A stretch of 5,567 nt of DNA from contig WAJW01000128.1 in assembly GCA_015523685.1 (NCBI GenBank), forward strand, positions 1-5,567, given 5' to 3'. This stretch comes from Archaeoglobaceae archaeon. Its GTDB lineage: Archaea; Halobacteriota; Archaeoglobi; Archaeoglobales; JdFR-42. Shown here in pieces: positions 1-5,567 of this stretch. Below the pieces are notes generated by a model. That model ran no database searches, had not been told where the DNA came from, and worked only from the letters and a program-made list of their open reading frames with translations. A program made the translations under genes and the position numbers. The stretch's first letter is position 1. The number at the start of each line of letters is the position of its first letter.

Positions 1-50
1 GCTATTATCTGTAAAATCTGTTTTGGAGTTAAAGGCTCTGTATCAATCAT
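1..50 (-). CDS. Possible start of a further gene, cut by the left window edge
   Basis: After the stop of the archaemetzincin-like gene, an ATG at 50-48 opens a frame that stays open to the window edge and reads MIDTEPLTPKQILQII. It lies 22 bases after that stop on the same strand, which would fit the next gene of the same run. The upstream bases give only a weak Shine-Dalgarno candidate (GGGAA about ten bases before the ATG). Sixteen codons are too few to name a family, and I do not recognise it. An open frame this short can occur by chance, so the call rests on its position and on the protein-like composition. Confidence 0.42.
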   Translation of the reverse strand, partial: MIDTEPLTPKQILQII

Positions 51-72
51 CCAGAAGATTCCCGGGTTTCTG

Positions 73-852
73 TCAGTGCCATATATCAACCCTGCCTTCT
101 GCAATGTTTTTTATCAGCCTCTCGTGCCTCTCGCAGAATTCAGGCTCTGAAAGCTGGGCATGGATCATATCCTCCTGCCAGTGAGCATTGAATAGCCTGC
201 AGTTTTTGTCCTGGCAGAATCCCTCCCCGGAAATGTGATGGACAATGGCCTGAATCGCGTAACCCTTGGCAATTTCTGTGATTCTGGCATCGCCATAATC
301 CACAAATCTGCCTGAAAACTTCTCCTTCAACACTTCCGGTGGAACACCAAGAGTGATCAGCTTCCTCTTTGCAATGTAGAACTCCCTCGGTTTTGCTGGT
401 CCCTCAACAATCCCCGTAACTGAGATCACGGAGGGTATTGAAAGAAGTACAACTCTCGCGTGGTATCTGTCGTTCAGCGTTGCAACAATCCTCCTGGTGA
501 ACACAAGGTGTATGTTCTCAACACTCTTCTCGTAATCCGGTATCAGGTTCTGGAGGACGGAGAGGAATAGAATACCATCATAGATTATTCCCGTCCCCTC
601 TGCTTTTTTAGCCAGAACCCTCTTCTCGTATTCTATCTCTCCATATAGGGGCTGGAACTCAATCCGTTTATATGGATGTCTGACCCTCGACATCGCAAGA
701 GCTCTTGCGGTGTCCTCTCCTGCTCTGAAATGATTGAAAAAGTCCCCCCTGAGCTCAACATTGAATTCGGGAAATTTTTCCCGCAGATAATCTCCTATTC
801 TTTCAGTTTTAAACCACTCTATCTCCGGGTCGTATATGTATATGGTGTACAT
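73..852 (-). CDS. Archaemetzincin-like protein with a lost catalytic motif (probable pseudoprotease)
   Basis: A 259-residue protein with no signal peptide or membrane segment visible, so probably cytosolic. Its C-terminal half resembles archaemetzincins, zinc metallopeptidases with the pattern HExxHxxGxxHCx4CxM followed about 17 residues later by CxxC. Here the aligned stretch begins A202-I203-x-x-H206-x-x-G209, then F212, C213, C218 and L220, and ends C240-x-x-H243. The structural zinc site is therefore kept as Cys3His, but the first and third catalytic His and the catalytic Glu are replaced by Ala, Phe and Ile. Residues 1-110 form an N-terminal part absent from the roughly 160-180-residue archaeal AmzA proteins. 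A motif VEGPAKPREFY at 149-159 looks conserved-type. I think this belongs to the group NCBI calls DUF6775 putative metallopeptidases, but that is from memory. The start ATG shares one base with the thi4 stop (TAATG). AAGGAG lies only two bases upstream, so coupled re-initiation is likely. The true function is unknown. Confidence 0.85.
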   Translation of the reverse strand: MYTIYIYDPEIEWFKTERIGDYLREKFPEFNVELRGDFFNHFRAGEDTARALAMSRVRHPYKRIEFQPLYGEIEYEKRVLAKKAEGTGIIYDGILFLSVLQNLIPDYEKSVENIHLVFTRRIVATLNDRYHARVVLLSIPSVISVTGIVEGPAKPREFYIAKRKLITLGVPPEVLKEKFSGRFVDYGDARITEIAKGYAIQAIVHHISGEGFCQDKNCRLFNAHWQEDMIHAQLSEPEFCERHERLIKNIAEGRVDIWH

Positions 853-1637
853 TACTCCTTCAGTTTCTCGAGAGCAATCTCGGCAGCCTTCTTTCCTGAA
901 AGTAACATTGCTCCGAAGGTTGGACCCATTCTTGGAAGCCCGTATGTTGTTGAAACGGCCATTCCGGTGACAATCAGGCCGGGATGAGCCTCACCGGTAT
1001 GCTCGACAATGAGATCTTCTGATTTTTCCACCCACATGGCACCGAAACCCGGAGTTTTAATCATCTCCCTCTCCTCAAGTTTTTTCACAACAACAGCATC
1101 GTGACCGGATGCGTCTATGACAAGTCTGGATTCAAGAGCTATGGGGTCCACGCATGTTATCTCTCTTGGAAGTGCAGAAACCGGAGTCCAGTTGACAACC
1201 ACACCTGCAACCCTGCTGTCCTCCCTCAAAACAATATCGTCAAATGTGGCCATGTTGAGTATCTTCACTCCAGCATCACAGGCCGAGGCGATCAGTTTTG
1301 AGCAGGCATGAGGCCCGTCAGCAACGTAAAGTCCCTCAACATATTTCTTGTAAGGAACTCCCAGCTCATCGAGAATTTCGTTTCCCGGTCTTCTGACCGT
1401 GACCTTGTTCATCAGGAATCCACCAAGCCAGAAGCCACCTCCGAGATAGTTGTTTCTCTCGATTATGAGGGTTCGGACTCCATTTTCAGAAAGCTCCTTC
1501 CCTGCCATCAACCCGCTCGGGCCACCACCTATGATGATAACATCCGTCCCGGCATACTCCTCAAAATCTTTCGTGAATTCAGAGACTATGGCCCTTGTTA
1601 CGTCCTGTTCGCCTATCTTATCAAATATTGTCATCAT
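852..1637 (-). CDS. thi4: Thi4 ADP-thiazole synthase (thiamine thiazole biosynthesis), cysteine type
   Basis: The 261-residue length is usual for archaeal Thi4. The family builds adenosine diphosphate 5-(2-hydroxyethyl)-4-methylthiazole-2-carboxylate from NAD and glycine with iron, in the cytosol, supplying the thiazole half of thiamine. Visible marks: Rossmann loop GGGPSG at 37-42 with acidic E60 ending the second strand; NWTP at 149-152; C162-V-D164-P; GHD at 178-180; and GMAVSTTYGLPRMGPTFGAM at 225-244, a Thi4 signature. By alignment to yeast Thi4, D164 and H179 are the expected iron ligands and C162 sits at the sulfur-donor cysteine. Methanogen enzymes have His there and use free sulfide. 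The start ATG overlaps the Nudix stop by four bases (ATGA) and has a strong GGAGGTG Shine-Dalgarno. A second ATG follows directly, so either may be used. Older databases may label such proteins ribose-1,5-bisphosphate isomerase; the Thi4 motifs argue against that. Confidence 0.95.
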   Translation of the reverse strand: MMTIFDKIGEQDVTRAIVSEFTKDFEEYAGTDVIIIGGGPSGLMAGKELSENGVRTLIIERNNYLGGGFWLGGFLMNKVTVRRPGNEILDELGVPYKKYVEGLYVADGPHACSKLIASACDAGVKILNMATFDDIVLREDSRVAGVVVNWTPVSALPREITCVDPIALESRLVIDASGHDAVVVKKLEEREMIKTPGFGAMWVEKSEDLIVEHTGEAHPGLIVTGMAVSTTYGLPRMGPTFGAMLLSGKKAAEIALEKLKE

Positions 1638-2251
1638 TCAACACCTCCATTTCCCTCAATATTATCGGATATCATATCTTTTCCGAAGATCTCCTTCATA
1701 GTCTCATCTGTCAGAAAGACCCTGTATTTAAACCCTCCTCTTCCATCCTTCAGCATGGCATTTCTTATATCTGACTGAAGTTCCTCCACGGTGGAGAGTT
1801 TTATCCCGGCCACCTCCCTGGTATCTCTCGGAATCAGATCTCCGCTCACGTATCTGGCGGTGAATACATGAGAAACCCAGGGAATGACCTCTCCATTACA
1901 TATGAATCTTGCATGGACCCTGAGAATATACCTTTCAAGCTGGATTTCGGTGCCGGTTTCCTCAAAGATCTCTCTCCGTATACCCTCAATAACACTTTCA
2001 TCTCTGTTTATACCTCCGCTCGGTGCTCTGTAAACTCCTTCAGGGTATGAATGTTTCTTTATAAGGATCAGCTTATCGTCCTTAAATATAAAAACAGTCA
2101 CATCGTGATTTCTACCCTTTGACGCAGAGGCCTTAACAAGGAAGCAATCTTCATCTTCCATCTCGATATCGATGTATTTTTCTGCCGGTTTACCGTAAAG
2201 TTTCTCAAGCTCTTTTATCTCGTTTATCGGAAGATCCTGCAACCAACGCAC
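1634..2251 (-). CDS. Nudix hydrolase, candidate ADP-thiazole pyrophosphatase
   Basis: A 205-residue protein (from the GTG) with a clear Nudix fold core at about 48-150. The Nudix box runs from 79 to 101: G79, E85, R93-E94, E97-E98 and G100 match Gx5Ex7REUxEExGU, except that the last hydrophobic position is T101. Nudix enzymes split X-P-P-Y diphosphates using divalent metal held by the box glutamates. The proline that marks ADP-ribose hydrolases about 16 residues after the box is not seen (residues 115-118 are R-F-I-C), so ADP-ribose is not the obvious substrate. The gene overlaps thi4 by four bases, which points to ADP-thiazole (to thiazole phosphate plus AMP) or to damaged thiamine diphosphate. 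That assignment is inference. The start is uncertain: GTG at 2251-2249 is one base past the CBS stop, but it lies inside a GAGGTG motif that fits TTG at 2242-2240 (codon 4) better. Residues 1-47 are an uncharacterised N-terminal part. Confidence 0.9.
   Translation of the reverse strand: MRWLQDLPINEIKELEKLYGKPAEKYIDIEMEDEDCFLVKASASKGRNHDVTVFIFKDDKLILIKKHSYPEGVYRAPSGGINRDESVIEGIRREIFEETGTEIQLERYILRVHARFICNGEVIPWVSHVFTARYVSGDLIPRDTREVAGIKLSTVEELQSDIRNAMLKDGRGGFKYRVFLTDETMKEIFGKDMISDNIEGNGGVE
1644..1648 (-). promoter_or_regulatory. Ribosome binding site of thi4
   Basis: The minus strand reads GGAGG here, continuing as GGAGGTG. It ends six bases before the first ATG of thi4 and nine before the second. 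It is the strongest Shine-Dalgarno match in the window and lies inside the last codons of the Nudix gene. Confidence 0.8.
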
Positions 2252-2254
2252 CTC
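2249..2254 (-). promoter_or_regulatory. GAGGTG motif at the Nudix gene start
   Basis: The minus strand reads GAGGTG across the end of the CBS stop codon and the putative GTG start of the Nudix gene. If it acts as a Shine-Dalgarno, the start six bases further on is TTG at 2242-2240, shortening the protein by three residues. The same motif and spacing stand before the CBS gene start. Confidence 0.5.
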
Positions 2255-3083
2255 ACAGAAGAGCCCTGATCACGTTTCTGTCGTAAACGATTCCCAGCAG
2301 TTTTTCTTCTGGAGTAATCACTGTGAGCTGATCCACCTTATTCTTAACCATCTGTTTTGCAGCCTCGCTTATGCTGGTGTTAGGGTAGATGGACACGGTT
2401 TCCCGCATGACCTCTCTCACAGGTATATCGGGGAGTTTCAACACTGTCACCTCGAAATATTTTCTCGTGAAGTCTCTCAGTCCCTCCCACATCCATTCGT
2501 CCTCTCCACCTGCCTGTGAGTAATCAGATGCTTCCACCAGATCCTCCAGGGAGGTTCTGTTTATTATCTCTTTTTCCGTCAGGATCCCCACAAGCTTTGT
2601 TTTCCCGTTCAGCACAGGAAGTGCCTCTGATTTCGTCAGCCTCATTATCTCTCCCGCTACATTGAGCGGGGTCTCATCCCATACTGCCGGAACTGTATTT
2701 TCCATGAATTCCCCTGCTCTTTTCTCTATTTTCATATCCGCTATTGCTTTTACAATGTCAGCAACCGTGACTATTCCCACAAGCCTGGAATTTTCCACAA
2801 CGGGAAGTCTTCTGATCCCTGACTTAACAAGAATGGATACCAACTCCTGAAGAGGTGTGTTCGGAGAAACCACTATTGGATTTCTTGTCATGAGAAGAGC
2901 GGTCTGCTCCTCCTCCGGGTTATTGATAATATCTTTTCTTGTTATTATACCGACAAGTTCGCCATTTTTTACAACCGGAACTCCAGAGATGCCATGCTCT
3001 TTGAGTAACTCAAGCACCTCATCCCTTGTGCCCGGAATTGAAACTGTAATCACCTCGGGGTTCATTATATCCTTTGCAAGCAT
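2253..3083 (-). CDS. Four-CBS-domain protein, probable adenine-nucleotide sensor (MJ1225-like)
   Basis: A 276-residue protein from the ATG at 3083-3081, built of four CBS motifs and nothing else: about 1-55, 63-116, 124-177 and 221-276, with a linker at 178-220 rich in acidic and aromatic residues. CBS pairs bind adenosine nucleotides. The ribose/phosphate motif G-h-h-T-x-x-D is intact in CBS1 (G45, T48, D51) and CBS2 (G103, T106, D109), has Glu for Asp in CBS3 (E172), and is degraded in CBS4 (Y267, N270). Length and layout match the archaeal MJ1225 type, compared in the literature with the AMPK gamma subunit. There is no catalytic barrel, so an IMP dehydrogenase label would be wrong. A GTG at 3092-3090 gives three more residues, but it is part of the GAGGTG Shine-Dalgarno six bases before the ATG, so I prefer the ATG. 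The Nudix gene follows after one base. The target of regulation is unknown; neighbours suggest the ADP-thiazole step. Confidence 0.92.
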   Translation of the reverse strand: MLAKDIMNPEVITVSIPGTRDEVLELLKEHGISGVPVVKNGELVGIITRKDIINNPEEEQTALLMTRNPIVVSPNTPLQELVSILVKSGIRRLPVVENSRLVGIVTVADIVKAIADMKIEKRAGEFMENTVPAVWDETPLNVAGEIMRLTKSEALPVLNGKTKLVGILTEKEIINRTSLEDLVEASDYSQAGGEDEWMWEGLRDFTRKYFEVTVLKLPDIPVREVMRETVSIYPNTSISEAAKQMVKNKVDQLTVITPEEKLLGIVYDRNVIRALL

Positions 3084-3089
3084 CGAACA

Positions 3090-3095
3090 CACCTC
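3090..3095 (-). promoter_or_regulatory. Ribosome binding site of the four-CBS gene
   Basis: The minus strand reads GAGGTG with six bases (TGTTCG) before the ATG at 3083, an ideal spacing. It contains the upstream GTG, which is therefore more likely part of the binding site than a start codon. Confidence 0.7.
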
Positions 3096-3111
3096 TTCCC
3101 CTCCCTGAGAT

Positions 3112-4149
3112 TCATTCTTTAAATACCTTTCTTCGAAGTAAAAAACCGTTCTTTCCTATCAGTCCAATTAAATCATTGGCACTGCATCTTCTGACAAAGG
3201 ATGAGGCAATTCTGGAGGTATTGAAAAAATTTGGAGATTTCAGGTCAAATATCAGGTATTCTTCAATTTTCTTTTGGAACAGATTGTACGGATTGAATAC
3301 CGCCCTCAGAACCGCATAGTCATCCCTGAAAAACAGTTTTGATGCCACCTCCATCTCTCTGAACATATCCGGAGCATTTATCATAACATTGTCGGTTCCG
3401 ATCAGAAGGCTGTCGTATTCTCCGAGCATTCCCAGAATCTTTTTCCCCGGTATGTTGCCCGTGAATACACTGCTTCTCGGACACACACATATGGGTATAT
3501 GTTCATCCATGGCCATTCTGAGCTGAGAGGGACTCGCTTTTACCATGTGAACAAGTATATCGGGGTCAAGGGCAAGGGCAGGGTCCACGTCATCCCCATC
3601 CTTTTCCCCGGCGTGAATTGCAAATAATCTACCCTCCTTCCTGCATAATTTCCTGAGTTCTTCAAGAAATCTGAAACTGTGATCTCTTGTACTGCTCATC
3701 CCGAATCCATCGGATACTTTTAGAAGTTCCTCCCCCTCAGGTGTGCTGGAAGGTCTCGAGAGCACTTTAAATTCAGGGGGGTTTCTGATCCGGTTAACCG
3801 CTCTATGAAATATCCTGATACCTCTAATCCCTTCCTCCCTGAATTCAAGGGCCATTGAAGTCCCCGAATATCTCATCAGCTCAATGGTTCCGGATATTGC
3901 AGTAATCTTTTCTTCATCTCCCTTGCTTTCAAGAATACGATGTTTGAGTCCATCAGGGGGAGACACAAGTTTTTCGAGGGGTAGATATGGAGGATCCTTT
4001 ATTACTGAATCTCCGGTGTGGATGTGAGAGTTGCAGAGACCGGGAGAAAAGAGGAATTCCTCCTTTGAATCCTCACCTTCTTCAAATTTAATTCCCTCCC
4101 TGTCCCGTATCAGCCTGCCTCTGGTTGTGCTACCATCCGGGTTCAGCAT
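3112..4149 (-). CDS. Amidohydrolase of the cytosine deaminase/TRZ-ATZ type, substrate unknown
   Basis: 345 residues from the ATG at 4149-4147. The metal-dependent amidohydrolase barrel is complete: H42-x-H44 in PGLCNSHIHTGD, H179 in IHAGE, H201 in VHM, CPRSSVFTG at 223-231, and D253 in GTDN. The pattern is that of the deaminase/chlorohydrolase branch, which hydrolyses C-N or C-Cl bonds on rings, and suggests one catalytic metal (HxH, His, His, Asp). The C-terminal part (about 297-345) contributes to the beta-sandwich seen in this family. The segment PPDGLKHR at 64-71 looks subfamily-specific. Upstream of the ATG, 15 in-frame codons read like the missing first strand of the sandwich (YLSSPKIFEGL), but there is no start codon in that frame. 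An out-of-frame ATG at 4195-4193 overlaps the argS stop, so the N terminus is uncertain. AAGGA lies three bases before the 4149 ATG, closer than usual. The substrate cannot be read from the sequence. Confidence 0.87.
   Translation of the reverse strand: MLNPDGSTTRGRLIRDREGIKFEEGEDSKEEFLFSPGLCNSHIHTGDSVIKDPPYLPLEKLVSPPDGLKHRILESKGDEEKITAISGTIELMRYSGTSMALEFREEGIRGIRIFHRAVNRIRNPPEFKVLSRPSSTPEGEELLKVSDGFGMSSTRDHSFRFLEELRKLCRKEGRLFAIHAGEKDGDDVDPALALDPDILVHMVKASPSQLRMAMDEHIPICVCPRSSVFTGNIPGKKILGMLGEYDSLLIGTDNVMINAPDMFREMEVASKLFFRDDYAVLRAVFNPYNLFQKKIEEYLIFDLKSPNFFNTSRIASSFVRRCSANDLIGLIGKNGFLLRRKVFKE
3118..3125 (-). promoter_or_regulatory. Possible TATA box of an internal promoter before the CBS gene
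   Basis: The minus strand reads TATTTAAA at the very end of the amidohydrolase gene, preceded by purine-rich GAAGAAAGG that could act as a BRE. Archaeal transcription starts about 25 bases past the box, which would fall near 3095-3100, just before the CBS gene's Shine-Dalgarno. This would allow CBS-Nudix-thi4 to be expressed apart from argS. The match is weak, the bases also encode the last amidohydrolase residues, and the plus strand (CTTTAAATA) fits the TATA consensus better in the opposite direction. Confidence 0.25.
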
Positions 4150-4194
4150 TAGTCCTTCAAAAATTTTTGGTGAACTCAGGTATTCACCCCCGCA

Positions 4195-5567
4195 TCACAT
4201 TCTCTCAAGGGTCTGAATTCCCAGAAGTTTCATGGTCTCCCCCATAACCAGGGTGAACGCCTTCACAAGGCCAACTCTGAACTTTCTGACACTTTCATCT
4301 GCTCTCAGAACAGGAACATCCCTGTAAAAGTTATTAAAGGCCGTTGTAAGAGATAGAGCATAGGAAGTCAGGATGTTGGGTCTGAGGGTATCGATAACTC
4401 TCTCGACAATATAAGATAGTTTGGACATCTCCAGAATGAGAGCTCTCTCTGCAGGATGAACATCCCGAATCTGAAATGGCCGTGCATTGTTTATTTTTCT
4501 CAGGATGCTTCTGGCCCTTGCATATGAATACTGGATATATGGAGCAGTCTGTTTCTCAAAATCAAGGGCATTTTGCCAGTTAAATACAGTGGGTTTTTCA
4601 GGAGAGACACGAGCAATATCAAATCTGATGGCTCCTGTCGCCACTGCTCTTGCAATATTTTTCCTCTCATCTTCCGAATCCCCCGATCTGGAAAGCTCCA
4701 TTGCCTTCTGCTCCACTCTTTCGATGAGCTCATCTGCTGAAATGAATTCACCTTTCCTCGTGCTCATCGAACCTTCAGGAAGTGTAACAAATTCGAATAT
4801 TACGTTCTCGGGAGGTTTTGCACCTATCAGTGATAGTATCAGAGTCATCATCTCCGCATACAGCTTATGATCCGCTCCAAGAACATTTATCACCCTGTCG
4901 TAATTCTCTCCCTTCCAGATGTGATGGGCTATGTCCCTCAATATGTAAAGGCTTGTTCCATTGCTCCTTGTCAGAAAGACCTCCTTATCATATCCATGTT
5001 TTTTAAGGTCGATATATGTTGCATCATCTCTTACAAATTCTTCAAGGGCGGAGAGTCTCTGGATTGTCTTCTCAACATATCCATTTCTGAGAAATTCACT
5101 TTCCCAGACAAAAATATCGTGTTCTATGTTCAGGCGCTCAAGGGTCTCCCTGATACCACTTAAAGACAGATCAACGATCTTCCTGAATTCCTCCACGGTA
5201 TCGGGATCACCATTTTCATAACGGAGCATGAGTTCTTCAACTTCCCTTTCATCAAATCCCTCTCTGTTGATCCGGACATATGCTTCCGAAACTGCAAAAT
5301 CGCCCTTTTTGCCCCTGTCAATACCATACCTTCTGGCTCCGAGAACAGCTACCGCGATCTGCTTTCCCATATCGTTAACATAGTATTCAGAGCTGACGTC
5401 ATAACCCGCCTTTCTGAAAACCCTTGAGATTATGTCTCCTATGATGCTGTTCCTTATATGACCTATATGAAGAGGGCCATCGGGGTTGGCGGAGGTGTGC
5501 TCTATTATTACCTTCCCCTTTCTTCCAAGAGAACCGTATCTCTCACCCTCATCGAGGATTCTATGGA
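4195..5567 (-). CDS. argS: Arginyl-tRNA synthetase, N-terminal part beyond the window
   Basis: Class I arginyl-tRNA synthetase, which charges tRNA-Arg with arginine using ATP in the cytosol. The frame is open from the right edge (first full codon 5565-5563) to TGA at 4197-4195, giving 456 residues. Archaeal enzymes are typically around 550-560, so roughly the first hundred residues, mostly the tRNA-binding Add1 domain, are missing. Numbering from the window edge: TSANPDGPLHIGHIRN at 24-39 holds the HIGH motif (33-36); GADHKLY is at about 230-236; SMSTRKG at 266-272 is the KMSKS equivalent with Ser in the first position; the stretch with FNWQNALDFEKQTAPYIQY is at about 328-346; and a DALR-type anticodon-binding helical domain follows, ending in LGIQTLERM. 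The internal ATG at 5370 is not the start, because HIGH lies before it. The stop overlaps an ATG (TGATG) that probably belonged to the start of the next gene. Confidence 0.97.
   Translation of the reverse strand, partial: HRILDEGERYGSLGRKGKVIIEHTSANPDGPLHIGHIRNSIIGDIISRVFRKAGYDVSSEYYVNDMGKQIAVAVLGARRYGIDRGKKGDFAVSEAYVRINREGFDEREVEELMLRYENGDPDTVEEFRKIVDLSLSGIRETLERLNIEHDIFVWESEFLRNGYVEKTIQRLSALEEFVRDDATYIDLKKHGYDKEVFLTRSNGTSLYILRDIAHHIWKGENYDRVINVLGADHKLYAEMMTLILSLIGAKPPENVIFEFVTLPEGSMSTRKGEFISADELIERVEQKAMELSRSGDSEDERKNIARAVATGAIRFDIARVSPEKPTVFNWQNALDFEKQTAPYIQYSYARARSILRKINNARPFQIRDVHPAERALILEMSKLSYIVERVIDTLRPNILTSYALSLTTAFNNFYRDVPVLRADESVRKFRVGLVKAFTLVMGETMKLLGIQTLERM

Noticed and set aside
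852..1637. Ribose-1,5-bisphosphate isomerase as the name for the thi4 gene
   Set aside because: The Rossmann loop, C-x-D-P, GHD and RMGPTFGAM motifs are those of Thi4; the isomerase label is an old database error for this family.
676..1778. Several open frames on the plus strand (676-987, 1101-1301, 1117-1311, 1308-1778, 1450-1701)
   Set aside because: They lie antisense to thi4, the Nudix gene and the archaemetzincin-like gene, whose family motifs are clear. Their translations show no recognisable domain.
1634..2260. TPP riboswitch controlling thi4
   Set aside because: There is no untranslated space before thi4 or the Nudix gene, and no thi-box-like conserved segments were seen.
2253..3083. 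IMP dehydrogenase-related enzyme
   Set aside because: Only CBS motifs are present; there is no catalytic barrel or active-site loop.
3128..3140. CTTCGAAG palindrome near the end of the amidohydrolase gene
   Set aside because: Eight bases long, within coding sequence, and with no second copy noticed near other genes; not enough for an operator.
2662..3319. Plus-strand open frames at 2662-2850, 2857-3108 and 3074-3319
   Set aside because: They are antisense to the CBS gene or the end of the amidohydrolase gene. Their serine- and threonine-rich translations are typical reverse shadows.
4487..5221. Plus-strand open frames at 4487-4870, 4818-5006, 4867-5163 and 4961-5221, and a minus-strand frame at 4500-4751
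   Set aside because: All lie within argS, which has continuous class I synthetase motifs through this region.
5368..5370. ATG at 5370-5368 as the argS start
   Set aside because: The same frame continues upstream to the window edge and encodes the HIGH motif, so this is an internal methionine.

Overview
The window looks like a stretch of a euryarchaeal chromosome, most probably from the Archaeoglobi or a relative. This rests on the archaeal type of arginyl-tRNA synthetase and thiazole synthase, a stand-alone four-CBS protein of archaeal type, an archaemetzincin-like protein, frequent AGA/AGG and ATA codons, and clear Shine-Dalgarno motifs (GAGGTG, GGAGGTG). The genus is a guess from general resemblance, not from a database comparison. 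Every gene is on the minus strand, so transcription runs from high to low coordinates. There is almost no intergenic space, and no gap exceeds about 50 bases. I saw no mobile element, CRISPR array, structural RNA or convincing terminator.

In order of transcription: (1) the 3'-terminal 456 codons of argS, running off the right edge; (2) an amidohydrolase of the cytosine deaminase/TRZ-ATZ type, whose N-terminal coding sequence seems disturbed by an out-of-frame ATG and a G5 run; (3) a four-CBS protein resembling MJ1225-type adenine-nucleotide sensors; (4) a Nudix hydrolase; (5) Thi4, the archaeal/eukaryotic ADP-thiazole synthase; (6) an archaemetzincin-like protein whose HExxH catalytic motif is lost while its structural zinc-site pattern is largely kept; (7) the first codons of a possible further gene at the left edge. 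Genes 3 to 6 are spaced by 1 base or overlap by 1 to 4 bases, so they are very probably translated from one mRNA.

The most interesting idea is functional. Thi4 makes an adenylated thiazole (ADP-thiazole) that must be split into thiazole phosphate and AMP before thiamine phosphate can be assembled. A Nudix-type enzyme is expected for that step and, as far as I know, has not been firmly assigned. Here a Nudix gene overlaps thi4 by four bases and is itself preceded by a possible AMP/ADP-sensing CBS protein. A CBS-Nudix-Thi4 cassette would fit synthesis, hydrolysis and sensing of an adenine-nucleotide intermediate. In addition, this Thi4 has a cysteine where methanogen enzymes have histidine, which suggests a sacrificial (single-turnover) sulfur donor as in yeast.
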